Assembly (NCBI RefSeq): GCF_038632915.1
Contig: NZ_CP152050.1
Span: 2,573,001 to 2,637,000 of the forward strand
Length of the DNA stretch: 64,000 bases
Source of the DNA: Paenisporosarcina sp. FSL H8-0542
Lineage (GTDB): Bacteria > Bacillota > Bacilli > Bacillales_A > Planococcaceae
Direction: 5' to 3'
Part shown: positions 35,128 through 45,903 of the stretch, piece by piece
How positions within the stretch are numbered: the first letter of the stretch is position 1
How the letters are laid out: every line of letters starts with the position of its first letter
Position numbers and translations under genes: made by a program
The notes under the pieces: model-generated
What the model was told of the DNA's origin: nothing
The model's database searches: none
Seen by the model: the letters and a program-made list of their open reading frames with translations, nothing else

Positions 35128-36147
35128 TTAATCTTTCATTTTCGGATCAAGTGCATCACGTAATCCATCTCCGAGTAAGTTAAATGCCACCATCAATAAA
35201 CTCAAGACAATTGACGGGAACATCAAAATATGCGGTTGGAATTTGATTAGTTTATAGCCATCGTTAATCAATGTTCCAAGTGATGCAGCTGGTGGTTGTA
35301 ACCCAAGACCGATAAAGCTCAAGAAAGCCTCGAAGAAGATTGCACCTGGAATTGTGAACATTGTGTTGATAATAATAATTCCTAGAATGTTAGGAAGTAA
35401 GTGTTTAGAAATGATGCGGTTGTTGCTTGCTCCTAAAGTACGTGAAGCCAATACGAATTCCTGGTTTTTATATTTAAGAACTTGTCCACGTACAACACGT
35501 GACATCCCGATCCATCCAGTAATTGTAATGGCGATAATAATGGCCATGATACCTGGATCCATGACGAGAATCATTAAGATAACCACGACAAGGTTTGGAA
35601 TTCCGTATAAGATTTCAACGACACGTTGCATGATATCATCTACTCGTCCACCATAATATGCAGAAATACCTCCATAAAGAACGCCGATGACCATATCTAT
35701 TAAAGCTGCAATGAATGCAATGAATAATGAGATTTGAGTACCTTCCCATACACGTGAGAACATATCACGTCCTAATCCATCAGTACCGAACCAGTAGTAT
35801 TCGTCTACATTTTTCAGTTCATACAAATCTACTTCTTTACCTGCCAAATTCCCTGTTCCATCCCAAATACCGATGTTTTCAAAACCTGGAACTTTCGGTG
35901 GTAAGTTTGCATGAGTAAGAGTTTGTGTCTCTGCATCATGCGGACTTATCATTGGCCCTACAAATGACATGATTATAATCAAAAACAAAATGACAATACT
36001 AACGATGGCCGCTTTGTTTTTACGAATGCGTAACCATGCATCTTGCCAGAAGCTTAAACTTGGTTTAGTAATACGTTCTGCTGCACTGCTATCTATTGTA
36101 ATACGGTTAAAAGAACCAGCAGGTAATTTATCTAGATTTTGTGTCAT
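35128..36147 (-). CDS. oppC: Oligopeptide ABC transporter permease OppC
   Basis: A 339-residue permease with a cytoplasmic N-terminal tail, one helix near residues 43-65, a large loop (DAETQTLTHANLPPKVPGFE) and five more helices. The EAA loop ALGASNNRIISKHLLPN contacts the ATPases, and FLSFIGLGLQPPAASLG is typical of the DppC/OppC family. Partner of OppB. It overlaps oppB by one base (ATG/TAA at 36147). Confidence 0.93.
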   Translation of the reverse strand: MTQNLDKLPAGSFNRITIDSSAAERITKPSLSFWQDAWLRIRKNKAAIVSIVILFLIIIMSFVGPMISPHDAETQTLTHANLPPKVPGFENIGIWDGTGNLAGKEVDLYELKNVDEYYWFGTDGLGRDMFSRVWEGTQISLFIAFIAALIDMVIGVLYGGISAYYGGRVDDIMQRVVEILYGIPNLVVVILMILVMDPGIMAIIIAITITGWIGMSRVVRGQVLKYKNQEFVLASRTLGASNNRIISKHLLPNILGIIIINTMFTIPGAIFFEAFLSFIGLGLQPPAASLGTLINDGYKLIKFQPHILMFPSIVLSLLMVAFNLLGDGLRDALDPKMKD

Positions 36148-37079
36148 TAATTATTACCTCCTGATAAACGGATACGTGGGTCGATTACTCCATAAAGAAC
36201 ATCGACAACTAAGATAATGAAAATCAAGAATACAGAGAAGAACAACGTTGTTCCCATAATAATTGAATAGTCATTGATCATAATCGCTTTTACAAATTGC
36301 TCACCGATACCTGGAATCGCAAATATTTGCTCGATAACAAGTGAACCTGTAAGTAATCCAGCAGCAACTGGTCCTAAAACCGTTACCAAAGGAATCAAAG
36401 CATTACGGAAAGCATGCTTAAATGCTACTTCAAATCCACTGGCACCTTTAGAGCGTGCTAGAGTAATATAATCTGAGCTTAAGACTTCGATCATTTCTGT
36501 ACGGATGAAACGTGAAGCAATTGCAAGTGGTCCCATTGCTAATGCAATGGAAGGCATAACACTGGACATCCAGCCGTCTTTCCAAAGAGCTACTGGGAAC
36601 CAGCCTAATTGTACGCCGAACCAATATTGAAGAGTTGTTGCAAAAACGAATGATGGGATAGAAATACCGATAATAGCAATTAATGTACTACCGTAATCCC
36701 AAATCGTATTTTGTCGTAATGCGGCAATCATCCCAAGGATAATACCGATGAAAACTCCTAAAATCATACCTTGTGCACCTAGTAAGAAAGATGGTCCTAA
36801 GCGATTGAGAATTAAATCTGTTACGCTCGCACCTTTAAACTGGAATGAGTTACCTAAGTCACCTTGTGCTAAATTTAGCATGTATTTACCATACTGAACT
36901 GGTAGTGGTTCATTTAAACCATATTTCGCCTCTACTACCGCTAGCTGGTCAGGGGTAAGTTTCGAAGCGGATGCAATAGGGGAACCTGGTAGCGTTTTCA
37001 TTAAGAAAAATGTTGCTGTCGCAATCAGGAAAAGAGTAATGAACATATAAAAAACACGTCTTGCGATATACTTAGCCAT
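36147..37079 (-). CDS. oppB: Oligopeptide ABC transporter permease OppB
   Basis: A 310-residue permease with the N-terminal ARRVFYMFITLFLIATATFF helix, MKTLPGSP, and the family blocks YITLARSKGASGFEVAFKHA (EAA loop), FRNALIPLVTVLGP and VIEQIFAIPGIGEQFVKAI. It forms the channel with OppC. ATG 37079 follows AGGAGGTG. A hairpin in the 197-base gap after oppA probably lowers its transcription relative to oppA. Confidence 0.93.
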   Translation of the reverse strand: MAKYIARRVFYMFITLFLIATATFFLMKTLPGSPIASASKLTPDQLAVVEAKYGLNEPLPVQYGKYMLNLAQGDLGNSFQFKGASVTDLILNRLGPSFLLGAQGMILGVFIGIILGMIAALRQNTIWDYGSTLIAIIGISIPSFVFATTLQYWFGVQLGWFPVALWKDGWMSSVMPSIALAMGPLAIASRFIRTEMIEVLSSDYITLARSKGASGFEVAFKHAFRNALIPLVTVLGPVAAGLLTGSLVIEQIFAIPGIGEQFVKAIMINDYSIIMGTTLFFSVFLIFIILVVDVLYGVIDPRIRLSGGNN

Positions 37080-37208
37080 TTTTGCACCTCCTAAGTGAAT
37101 ACGAGCAGAATTTAAATTCTACTTTTCTATATAAACAGATGAAACTAGTTAATGTCAAATTAATATTTGAAAATAGTAAATTTTTAATTAATTCACTCTC
37201 ATTTAAAA

Positions 37209-37246
37209 AGAGAGTATATGGCCCTATTGGATACCATATACTCTCT
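37209..37246 (-). terminator. Terminator/processing hairpin between oppA and oppB
   Basis: On the minus strand GAGAGTATATGG pairs with CCATATACTCTC over 12 bases, followed by TTTTTAAATG. As the downstream genes need readthrough, it probably acts as a partial terminator or 3' stabiliser that favours the binding protein. Confidence 0.75.
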
Positions 37247-37276
37247 CTCTATGAGATTTTTTTTCTTAGTTAAAGA

Positions 37277-38992
37277 TTACTCTTTACCTGAGATGTACGC
37301 CCATTTGTATGAGTAGTCTCCACCGAATGGGTGAGAAACAATACCTTTAACATAAGGTTGTACTAATGCCATTGTTCCGCGTTGGTAGATCGGTCCAATT
37401 GCATAATCTTCTTGAACTAACATTTTCTCAGCTTGAGCCATTGCTTCCCAACGACCTTCTGCATCAAGTGCAAGTTCACCTTTAGCTGATTCAATCAACT
37501 TGTCAAACTCAGGGTTAGAGTAAGACATTAAGTTATGAGAAGAACCTGTTACGAACAAGTCTACGAAAGTCATAGGATCTTGATAGTCAGGGCCCCAACC
37601 AGAAACTTGGATATCATAATCTTGTTTTTCATCAAGTTCTAAACGAACGTTGAATGGTACTTCTTTAAGTGTGATTTTTAAACCTTCAAGGTTAGTCTCT
37701 AATTGAGATTTGAAGTACTCATCCATTTTCTTAGAAAGGTCAGAGTCTCCACCTAGAATTTCAAGAGATAATTCAGTAACACCTAGCTCAGATAAACCTT
37801 TTTCCCATGCGGCTTTAGCTTCTTCAACATTGTAAGTAGCCATGTCGCCATTTACTTCGCGGAAGTCAGCACCTTCAGCAGTGAAAGTGAATTCTTGTGG
37901 TACTAAGTAGTTAGCTGGAAGAGATCCGTTAGCTAATACTACATTTGCTAAATCTTCTTTGTTGAATGCTTTAGCAAGTGCTTCACGAATGTTTACGTTA
38001 GCAAGTGGTGTTTTCTTACCGTTACGTTCTTGGTTATATTTGAAGTAGAACACAGTTGGCTCTAATTCTTTTAATAGATTTTCATCGTTAGCATATTGCA
38101 TAGCATACTCACCAGAAAGACCAGTACGATCTTTTTCGCCAGTTGTGTAAAGGTTAACTGCAGTAGCTACTTCTTTAACAACGTCGAAGTTGATTTGAGT
38201 AAGTTTTACAGTTTCTGCATCCCAATATTGTTCGTTTTTCTTAAGTTTCCAAGTTAAACCAGTGCCATCCCAATCAGTCATAGTGAATGGACCGTTGTAA
38301 AGAATTGTTTCAGAATTTGTTGCATATTTATCGCCTTGTGCCTTAACGAATTCTTCTTTCAGCGGGAAGAATGTTCCGAATGACATCAATGAGATAAAGT
38401 AAGGAACTGGACGCTCAAGAGTAACTTCAAGAGTTTTCTCATCTAGAGCTTTAACTCCAAGGTCAGCAACTTCAGCTTTTTTCTCACCGATAGCAGTTGC
38501 GTTTTTGATAACGCCAGCCATCATGTAAGGACCGTATGGTGAACCAGTTGCTGGGTCAATTGCACGTTTCCATGCATACTCGAAGTCGTTAGCAGTAACA
38601 GCAGAACCGTCAGACCATTTAGCATCACGTAACTTGAACGTGTATGTTAAACCATCTTCAGAAATTGTTGGTTCCTCAGCAGCCATAGCTGGAACAGGAA
38701 CATTTTCTTGATCCAAACGCATAAGACCTTCGTTTACGTTACCTAACATATCGAAACCAACTTGGTCTTCAACGATTGAAGAATCCAATGATGGAATCTC
38801 AGCGACGTGGTTTAGATTAAGGATTTGCTCCGCATCTAAAGCACCTTCAGCTGGTTCTTCTGTACCTGTATCGCCGTCTCCTTCAGTTGCTGGTTCAGTT
38901 GAAGGTTTTTCTTCATCTTTACCACAAGCAGCTAAGAACATACTAAGTACTAGCATAAGACTTAATAGCCAAACTAATTTACTTTTCTTCAC
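37277..38992 (-). CDS. oppA: Oligopeptide-binding lipoprotein OppA
   Basis: A 571-residue extracellular substrate-binding protein of the SBP family 5. Signal peptide and lipobox MFLAACGKDEE, a Glu/Thr-rich linker, then NLNHVAEIPSLDSSIVEDQV and the family signature block around LTYTFKLRDAKWSDGSAVTANDFEYAWKRA (split here at the strand ends). It captures peptides for OppBCDF. The start is GTG 38992, 8 bases after AAGGAGGT. Codon usage is strongly biased to preferred codons, suggesting high expression. First gene of the operon. Confidence 0.94.
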   Translation of the reverse strand: MKKSKLVWLLSLMLVLSMFLAACGKDEEKPSTEPATEGDGDTGTEEPAEGALDAEQILNLNHVAEIPSLDSSIVEDQVGFDMLGNVNEGLMRLDQENVPVPAMAAEEPTISEDGLTYTFKLRDAKWSDGSAVTANDFEYAWKRAIDPATGSPYGPYMMAGVIKNATAIGEKKAEVADLGVKALDEKTLEVTLERPVPYFISLMSFGTFFPLKEEFVKAQGDKYATNSETILYNGPFTMTDWDGTGLTWKLKKNEQYWDAETVKLTQINFDVVKEVATAVNLYTTGEKDRTGLSGEYAMQYANDENLLKELEPTVFYFKYNQERNGKKTPLANVNIREALAKAFNKEDLANVVLANGSLPANYLVPQEFTFTAEGADFREVNGDMATYNVEEAKAAWEKGLSELGVTELSLEILGGDSDLSKKMDEYFKSQLETNLEGLKITLKEVPFNVRLELDEKQDYDIQVSGWGPDYQDPMTFVDLFVTGSSHNLMSYSNPEFDKLIESAKGELALDAEGRWEAMAQAEKMLVQEDYAIGPIYQRGTMALVQPYVKGIVSHPFGGDYSYKWAYISGKE

Positions 38993-39235
38993 TTAAAATG
39001 ACCTCCTTAAATATTCTGAAAAATTGTTACAATGTTAATTATACATATTCAAAAAAATCTGTACAGTCTTTTTTTGAATATTTTTTACACTTATGTAACA
39101 GAAAGATTACAAGAACATAACAGAACCGTTGGTAGTCTAAGGTTTTTCGAGAATTGCGAATTATTAATTCGTTTAGCGAAATTTTGATTTTTTCCGTCAA
39201 TTCTTCTACAATATGAGAAGGATTGAGGTGTTTTT

Positions 39236-39583
39236 ATGAAAAAGTTGATTAATTGGTTTATTGCTTCTCAGTTACTTATCATTGCATTGATGTTACTCAT
39301 TATTAAAGAAGTGACACTTACCTCTTATATAAACATGTCGTTTTTTGTCGGAGGAACGATCACTTTTATTGGGTTATTGGTCTATGTTGTGTCAAATGGA
39401 TTTTTCGATATTTTTACTATGAGCTTCAGAAAAGTTTTCTCATCGAAAAGAAGTTTAGTGGATACGGAGTCAATGCGTGCCCCTTCGGAGTTGCTGGATT
39501 TCCAGACAAAACCTTTTTTCCAGTTAGGTGGGTCCATTTTACTCGCAATGTTGATTGCACTGATGATTTATTATTTAGCATAA
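39236..39583 (+). CDS. DUF3899 membrane protein
   Basis: A 115-residue protein with three hydrophobic segments (about residues 7-24, 32-53 and 97-114) and a cytoplasmic basic loop (MSFRKVFSSKRSLVDTESM). The layout and the sequence FVGGTITFIGLLVYVVSNGFFDIF match the DUF3899 family of Bacillales, whose role is unknown. ATG 39236 stands 10 bases after GGATTGAGG. It lies between oppA (divergent) and the trpS leader, and is probably transcribed on its own. Confidence 0.75.
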   Translation: MKKLINWFIASQLLIIALMLLIIKEVTLTSYINMSFFVGGTITFIGLLVYVVSNGFFDIFTMSFRKVFSSKRSLVDTESMRAPSELLDFQTKPFFQLGGSILLAMLIALMIYYLA

Positions 39584-39644
39584 TTTGTACTTGATTTTGG
39601 AGTTTCTTCTATATTATAATGACAATCAAAATACATGATAAATG

Positions 39645-39885
39645 CAAAGACGAAGAATAGTACTTTTGAATGGGTTGTCCAGAGAATCTGTATTTGGTGA
39701 AAACAGATCTTCCCATCATTAGGAATGGACTTCTGAGCATGGTTTACGAACCGGATTTCGGTGTAGTTCATCACGTACCTTCACGTTACGAAGTTAAAGA
39801 GGCCAAGATTTTTTGGCAATCTGGGTGGTACCACGGATTCACACATCATTCGTCCCTTTTTGAGGGAGAGTGATGTGTTTTTTTT
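39645..39885 (+). promoter_or_regulatory. Tryptophan T-box riboswitch controlling trpS
   Basis: The leader shows the T-box parts in order: stem I base with CAGAGAATCTG, distal GGTGAAAACAGAT, specifier loop GGAA-TGG-ACTTCTGAGC with the Trp codon TGG at 39726-39728, the antiterminator bulge CTGGGTGGTACCACGG (about 39828-39838 within AATCTGGGTGGTACCACGGA), and a terminator CACATCA..GTCCCT...AGGGA..TGATGTG followed by eight Ts (39843-39885). Uncharged tRNA-Trp should prevent termination and raise trpS expression. Confidence 0.92.
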
Positions 39886-39893
39886 ATTTTTAA

Positions 39894-40892
<999 letters not shown>

Positions 40893-40934
40893 ACGTCATA
40901 AGAACAAACGAACAAGCAAATATGAAGAAATCGG

Positions 40935-40966
40935 GTGTCTGGAATATAAATGTCCAGACACTTTTC
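40935..40966 (+). terminator. Terminator of trpS
   Basis: GTGTCTGGA-atataaatg-TCCAGACAC followed by TTTTCC, 43 bases after the stop codon. Confidence 0.85.
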
Positions 40967-41211
40967 CATGTGTATCCCAGTGAAAGATAATTTAAATACA
41001 ATAAAATCTGCATAAGGCTTATGACAATGCAAATGTAGCTGATTAAGAACATTAACCATTTGATCAATATTAGCACCCTTTTTCACTACTATATGAAGTG
41101 TTTGTACATGTCAGTCTGAAAGCTTGCTTCTTTTTACAAGAAGGCCTCAAATCAGCACTTTTCCAACTTTACTCTTACTTGTTCCAATTGCCGTTAATAT
41201 TTAACAAAAAA

Positions 41212-41243
41212 AAACGACTCATCATTTTCAAGATGAGTCGTTT
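41212..41243 (-). terminator. Terminator of the app-like operon
   Basis: AAAACGACTCATC-ttgaaaat-GATGAGTCGTTTT on the minus strand, followed by TTTTTTTGTT; about 10 bases after the last stop. Confidence 0.85.
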
Positions 41244-41252
41244 TAATTTTCA

Positions 41253-43040
41253 TTATTTTACTGGTGCGTTAGCAGATATTGCAACTTCATCCCAGAAAGT
41301 CATTCCAGCAGCGATATCATAGTTAAGAACTCGCTTGTTAGTAGATGTTATGCTGTAACGGAACAATGTAGGAATTACAGGAAGCTCTTCGTTCATAAGT
41401 GCTTGCCATTCTTTGTAGACGCCTTGACGGTATTCAACATCGAATGCATCTTCAGATATACCCTTTGCAAGTAACTCGTCATTTTTTTCGTTTGTCCAAC
41501 GAGTGTAGTTGAACAATGCTTTACGACCGTATAATCCTTCTGGATCCACGTCTGATCCTGTACCCCATGCTGCAGCAAAGATATCAATTTTTGGATCATT
41601 TGCTTCCACGCGCTCGTAGAATGAGTTGAACTCGTGTAATTTGCCTTCTAACAATTCAACTTTAATACCTACATCAGCCCAGTTTTGAATGTAGTGTTGA
41701 GCTAATGGCTCAGCTACATCAGAACCTGACATTGATGCAAAGTTTAATTTGAATTCTTTACCTTCAGGATCTTCAACAAAACCATCATCATTTGTATCTT
41801 TGTAGCCAGCTTCAGCTAACAATTCTTTTGCTTTCTCTGGGTTGTACTCGATAGCTTTTGCATCGAAATCATGGTAACTAGGGAAAGATGGTGGAATTAA
41901 TGTAGTAGCCGGGAAACGTAAACCATGGTACATTTTTTCGCCAACTGGCTTGTTGTTAAGAGCTACAGCCATTGCTTGACGTAATTGTTTGTTTTCTAAT
42001 TTCGGGTTGCCCATAATGTTTTCGCCTTTTTTAGCATCCCATTTACCAAGGTTGAAACCAATGTAAGAATAAGCTAAGTCAATTTGACCAAGTAATTCAG
42101 TATTTTGAAGTTCTTTTGCTGATAAATATTGGTCAGCAGGTAAGCTTGCAATATCAAGGTCGCCATTTTGCATTGCTTTAACAGCAACACTTGGGCTTAC
42201 AACTTTAAGTACGATAGATTTAAGCGCAGGAACGCCTCTCCAGTAATCTTCGTTGCGTTCGAATTCAACAGATTCACCTGGAATGATTTTCTTAACTTTG
42301 AAAGGTCCGTAACCAATTGGAGTTGTACGAATCTTGTCAGATTCAAGTATTTCTGCAATTGTCATGTCACCCAAGTAGTGACGTGGTACTGGGTAAGCCC
42401 AGAATCCAGTTGTTAAAGAAGGACTAGCTTGCGTGAAAGTGATTTTAATTGTTTTTTCGTCTTTTACTTCGATACCAGAAATCGTTTTAGCTTTACCAGT
42501 ATGGTATTCTTCCATACCAACTACCATAGGAACTAAACCTGAGTAACGAGCTTCAGTATAGTCTGGATGACCAAGTAATTCATAAGCATATAATAAGTCG
42601 TCTGCTTTAACTGGCTCACCATCATGCCAGTTTACATTGTCTTTGATTTTTACAGTAATAGATTTTTTGTCTTCTGATATTTCAAATGTAGCAGGACCGT
42701 CATTTGTAATTTCGTAGTCACCATTAATTGCAAGTAAGCTTTCATCAAAGAATTGAAGAACTTCAGAATCAGGGTTACCTGAATAGAATACATAGTTCAA
42801 AGTACCTTCAAATGGTGTATCTGAAATCAAACCATAGTTTAATGAACCATCTTTAACTGCTTCACCTTCAGCAGAAACTTTTGTCGGGAAAGCTAAATCA
42901 ATTTTGTTTTCATCTTCCCCTGCTTCTTCATTATCTTTCTCTGGATCTTTCTCGCTACCTTTGTCTTTACCAGTACAAGCTGCTAAAAAGGCGCTTAGTA
43001 CAAGCATCAAACAAAGTAACAACAGTGAACTTTTCTTCAT
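41253..43040 (-). CDS. Peptide-binding lipoprotein of the second (App-like) transporter
   Basis: A 595-residue SBP family 5 protein. Signal peptide and lipobox LSAFLAACTGKD, an acidic linker (KDPEKDNEEAGEDENK), then the binding domain with KDNVNWHDGEPVKADDLLYA, the family signature, and FRYSITSTNKRV near the end. It resembles AppA-type proteins that accept longer peptides; the substrate is not proven. The gene is last in its operon, unlike oppA, which is first. ATG 43040 follows GGGAGGAAG. Confidence 0.88.
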   Translation of the reverse strand: MKKSSLLLLCLMLVLSAFLAACTGKDKGSEKDPEKDNEEAGEDENKIDLAFPTKVSAEGEAVKDGSLNYGLISDTPFEGTLNYVFYSGNPDSEVLQFFDESLLAINGDYEITNDGPATFEISEDKKSITVKIKDNVNWHDGEPVKADDLLYAYELLGHPDYTEARYSGLVPMVVGMEEYHTGKAKTISGIEVKDEKTIKITFTQASPSLTTGFWAYPVPRHYLGDMTIAEILESDKIRTTPIGYGPFKVKKIIPGESVEFERNEDYWRGVPALKSIVLKVVSPSVAVKAMQNGDLDIASLPADQYLSAKELQNTELLGQIDLAYSYIGFNLGKWDAKKGENIMGNPKLENKQLRQAMAVALNNKPVGEKMYHGLRFPATTLIPPSFPSYHDFDAKAIEYNPEKAKELLAEAGYKDTNDDGFVEDPEGKEFKLNFASMSGSDVAEPLAQHYIQNWADVGIKVELLEGKLHEFNSFYERVEANDPKIDIFAAAWGTGSDVDPEGLYGRKALFNYTRWTNEKNDELLAKGISEDAFDVEYRQGVYKEWQALMNEELPVIPTLFRYSITSTNKRVLNYDIAAGMTFWDEVAISANAPVK

Positions 43041-43056
43041 TTTTCTTCCTCCCTTT

Positions 43057-43974
43057 TTATGTCAATCTTTGTCTTGCATCAGCCGCACGTTTCAACGCTT
43101 GACCGATGAAATTTATACACAGCATGATTACTAATATCAGTAATGATGCAGGTAACCAAACCCACCATCTATTTTCGATGACTTCTGGATTACTGGCGTA
43201 CGCTACTAATGTTCCTAGTGAAGGAACACTTTCAGGTAAACCGAATCCGAGATAAGTTAATCCAGTTTCAATTCCAATATTACCCGCTAACGTTAACGTC
43301 ATGTTTACGATAATAATAGAGCTCAAATTTGGTAACACTTCAAACATCATAATTTTCCAGTTTGGTGTTCCAAGAGTTTTTGAAGCATTTACGTAATCCA
43401 GTTCGCGTTCAGCAAGTGTCTTGGATCTGATTAATCGCGCTTTACCTGTCCATAAGAATAGAGACAGGATCGCGATGAACGTATAGACGTTGAACACAGG
43501 TACAACTGTTATCAATACGATAATAATCATCAAGAAAGGTAGGATGATGATGAAATCGATGAAACGCATAATAATATTATCTACAGCACCCCCGAAGTAA
43601 CCGGCAATCAATCCTACCGTTAATCCGATTATTGCCGAAATTAACGTGATGACCACTCCGATGGTAATGGAATTCTTTGCTCCAATGATTAACGTGCCAA
43701 AAACATCACGTCCGCCATAATCTGTACCAAGCCAATTGGCAGCAGAAGGTTCAGCATAAATGTTAAAAACATCAATTCTTCTGATTTCCTCTAAGTCAAG
43801 AAAATACGATCCTATATACACCGTCAACAAAATACCGCTCAATAAGATAAGTGAAAAAAGCGCCATCTTATCATGTTTAATTTCACGCCACATCGTTTTG
43901 GCTAATGAAGTGTGCGTACTTTTAGATTTCATTGCACCCGTTACGGGCGTTTCATTTCCCATATTTACTGTCAT
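43057..43974 (-). CDS. Peptide ABC transporter permease (AppC/OppC-like)
   Basis: A 305-residue DppC-type permease: N-terminal cytoplasmic tail, first helix near residues 37-57, an external loop with AEPSAANWLGTDYGGRDVFG, the EAA loop KTLGTPNWKIMMFEVLPNLS, and TYLGFGLPESVPSLGTLVAY. It should pair with the next upstream permease to form the pore. ATG 43974 follows GGAGAGAG. Sequence is clearly different from OppC at 35128-36147, so the two systems are old paralogues, not a recent duplication. Confidence 0.88.
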   Translation of the reverse strand: MTVNMGNETPVTGAMKSKSTHTSLAKTMWREIKHDKMALFSLILLSGILLTVYIGSYFLDLEEIRRIDVFNIYAEPSAANWLGTDYGGRDVFGTLIIGAKNSITIGVVITLISAIIGLTVGLIAGYFGGAVDNIIMRFIDFIIILPFLMIIIVLITVVPVFNVYTFIAILSLFLWTGKARLIRSKTLAERELDYVNASKTLGTPNWKIMMFEVLPNLSSIIIVNMTLTLAGNIGIETGLTYLGFGLPESVPSLGTLVAYASNPEVIENRWWVWLPASLLILVIMLCINFIGQALKRAADARQRLT

Positions 43975-43998
43975 TTTTCTCTCTCCAATCTAGTATCC

Positions 43999-44964
43999 TC
44001 AATCGATGCGAATTCTTGGGTCCACCCAGCTTAGAATAATATCGGATAGCATGGTGCCGACAATTGCAGCAATACCTGATATTAATACTAGGATTGTTAC
44101 GACACTAAAATCTCGTGAACTGATTGATGATAAAAAGAGTTGGCCCAATCCTGGGTAACTGAAGATTGATTCTAAGAATATGGAGCCGCCTATTAATCCA
44201 GTAATTTCATAGCCTAGAAAAGCAGCAATCGGTAATAATGAGTTGCGTAATATGTGCTGCGTATAAACTTTACGTTCTGGTACACCTTTTGCACGTGCAG
44301 TTTTGACGAAGTCTTTAATTTTTGTATCAATGATTTCATTTCTTAAGTACTGGATTGTACCGAATGTAGCGAGTAATGCACCAGCCATTGTTGGTAACAC
44401 TAAATGCTCTGCCTTACTTAAGACATATTCGAAAGTTCCTTTATCAGCCCTAATGTCGACCGAACCACCTATTGGGAACCACTGGAGTACAAAGCCAAAG
44501 ATAAACAATAAGATTAAGGCAAATACGAATAATGGTGTGGCAAACGACAAATAGTTATACCAGACAATAATTTTGTCCGCCCACGAATCTGTCCACCTAC
44601 CGGCTATAATTCCGAGTGGAATGGCAATTAAGTAACTGACAATTAAAATACTTGCGGATAACAAGAGGGTATTACCCACTCGGTCACCGATCAAGTTTGT
44701 TACCTTTTGTTGGTAGACCGCTGATTTACCAAAATCACCTTGGACGGCATTACCAATCCATCGGGTATATTGAACATGCCATGGATCATTAAGGCCAGCT
44801 TTTTCACGCAGTTCCACAATTCGTTCCGGATCAACATCCCCTGCACCGAGTTTTCCAGTCAATGCGTCCCCAGGCATTGCTTTTGCTAAAAGAAAGATTA
44901 AAACACTGAGTATGAATATTTGAGGAATCATAATCAATGTCCGGCGAAAAATAAACTTTAACAT
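43999..44964 (-). CDS. Peptide ABC transporter permease (AppB/OppB-like)
   Basis: A 321-residue DppB-type permease with the N-terminal FIFRRTLIMIPQIFILSVLI helix, AKAMPGDALTGKLG, the EAA loop TARAKGVPERKVYTQHILRN, SLLPIAAFLGYEITGLIGGS and IFLESIFSYPGLGQLFL. It is the first permease gene after the two ATPase genes. ATG 44964 follows TAGGAGGA. Probable partner of the 43057-43974 permease in importing peptides. Confidence 0.88.
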   Translation of the reverse strand: MLKFIFRRTLIMIPQIFILSVLIFLLAKAMPGDALTGKLGAGDVDPERIVELREKAGLNDPWHVQYTRWIGNAVQGDFGKSAVYQQKVTNLIGDRVGNTLLLSASILIVSYLIAIPLGIIAGRWTDSWADKIIVWYNYLSFATPLFVFALILLFIFGFVLQWFPIGGSVDIRADKGTFEYVLSKAEHLVLPTMAGALLATFGTIQYLRNEIIDTKIKDFVKTARAKGVPERKVYTQHILRNSLLPIAAFLGYEITGLIGGSIFLESIFSYPGLGQLFLSSISSRDFSVVTILVLISGIAAIVGTMLSDIILSWVDPRIRID

Positions 44965-44976
44965 TGTTATGTCCTC

Positions 44977-45903
44977 CTATTGCATCGCAACTGAGTGCGT
45001 GTCTGTAATTTTCTTTAAACCGTAAGAACGGCCATCTTGATCGAAAAATTGATCTCTAGTTTGTCTGTACTCTTCCGCAATTTGTTGGCGAATCAACGTC
45101 TTTTCTTTGCGATGTCCTGTTTCCATTTCTGGAATAGCCGCAATCAAACGTTTTGTATATATATGTTGTGGATTGTTGTAAATTTCTTCGCTTGTCCCTT
45201 CTTCAACAAATTGACCGCGATACATAATTCCCATTCGATCGCACATATGACGAATAATGCCAAGATCGTGACTGATGAATAAGTACGTAAGGTTAAATTC
45301 TTTTTGGATGTCCTGCATGAAGTTCAAAACCTGAGCTTGTACCGAAACATCCAATGCCGACACCGGTTCATCTGCAATAATTAATTTCGGATTTAACATT
45401 AAAGCTCTGGCAATCCCTATACGTTGACGCTGTCCACCTGAAAACTCATGCGGATATTTATAAATAGCTTCTGGGTTCAACCCCACTCGTTCAATGACAA
45501 ACTGTACGCGTTTGCGCTCTTCATCTGGTGATAACCGTTCGAAGTTACGAATCGGTTCTGCAACAATATCAAGTACACGCTTCCTTGAATTCAGTGATGA
45601 ATAAGGATCCTGGAAAATCATTTGAATGTCTTTCGTATATTTGCGGCGATCACTTTTTGACAGCTTAGTCAAATCTGTTCCATCAAATAAAATTTCACCC
45701 GAAGTGGCTTTATTCAATCCAATGATTGTTCGTCCGGTAGTCGTTTTCCCACAACCAGATTCACCTACAAGACCGTATGTTTCACCTGCTTGAAGCTCAA
45801 AACTGACACCGTCGACTGCACGAACATGATCTTTTACGGTTTTAAAAACCCCACCGCGAATTGGATAATGTATTTTTAAATCGTTCACTTTAAGTAAGGA
45901 CAT
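44977..45903 (-). CDS. Peptide ABC transporter ATP-binding protein (AppF/OppF-like)
   Basis: A 308-residue ABC ATPase with Walker [18 protein letters not shown], signature [16 protein letters not shown], Walker B LIIADEPVSALDVS and SHDLGII; the peptide-transporter C-terminal extension (QHIYTKRLIAAIPEME) is present. It overlaps the upstream ATPase gene by 14 bases and has its own site, GGAGAAAAA, so the two are coupled. The end of the protein carries a short species-specific tail. Confidence 0.9.
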   Translation of the reverse strand: MSLLKVNDLKIHYPIRGGVFKTVKDHVRAVDGVSFELQAGETYGLVGESGCGKTTTGRTIIGLNKATSGEILFDGTDLTKLSKSDRRKYTKDIQMIFQDPYSSLNSRKRVLDIVAEPIRNFERLSPDEERKRVQFVIERVGLNPEAIYKYPHEFSGGQRQRIGIARALMLNPKLIIADEPVSALDVSVQAQVLNFMQDIQKEFNLTYLFISHDLGIIRHMCDRMGIMYRGQFVEEGTSEEIYNNPQHIYTKRLIAAIPEMETGHRKEKTLIRQQIAEEYRQTRDQFFDQDGRSYGLKKITDTHSVAMQ

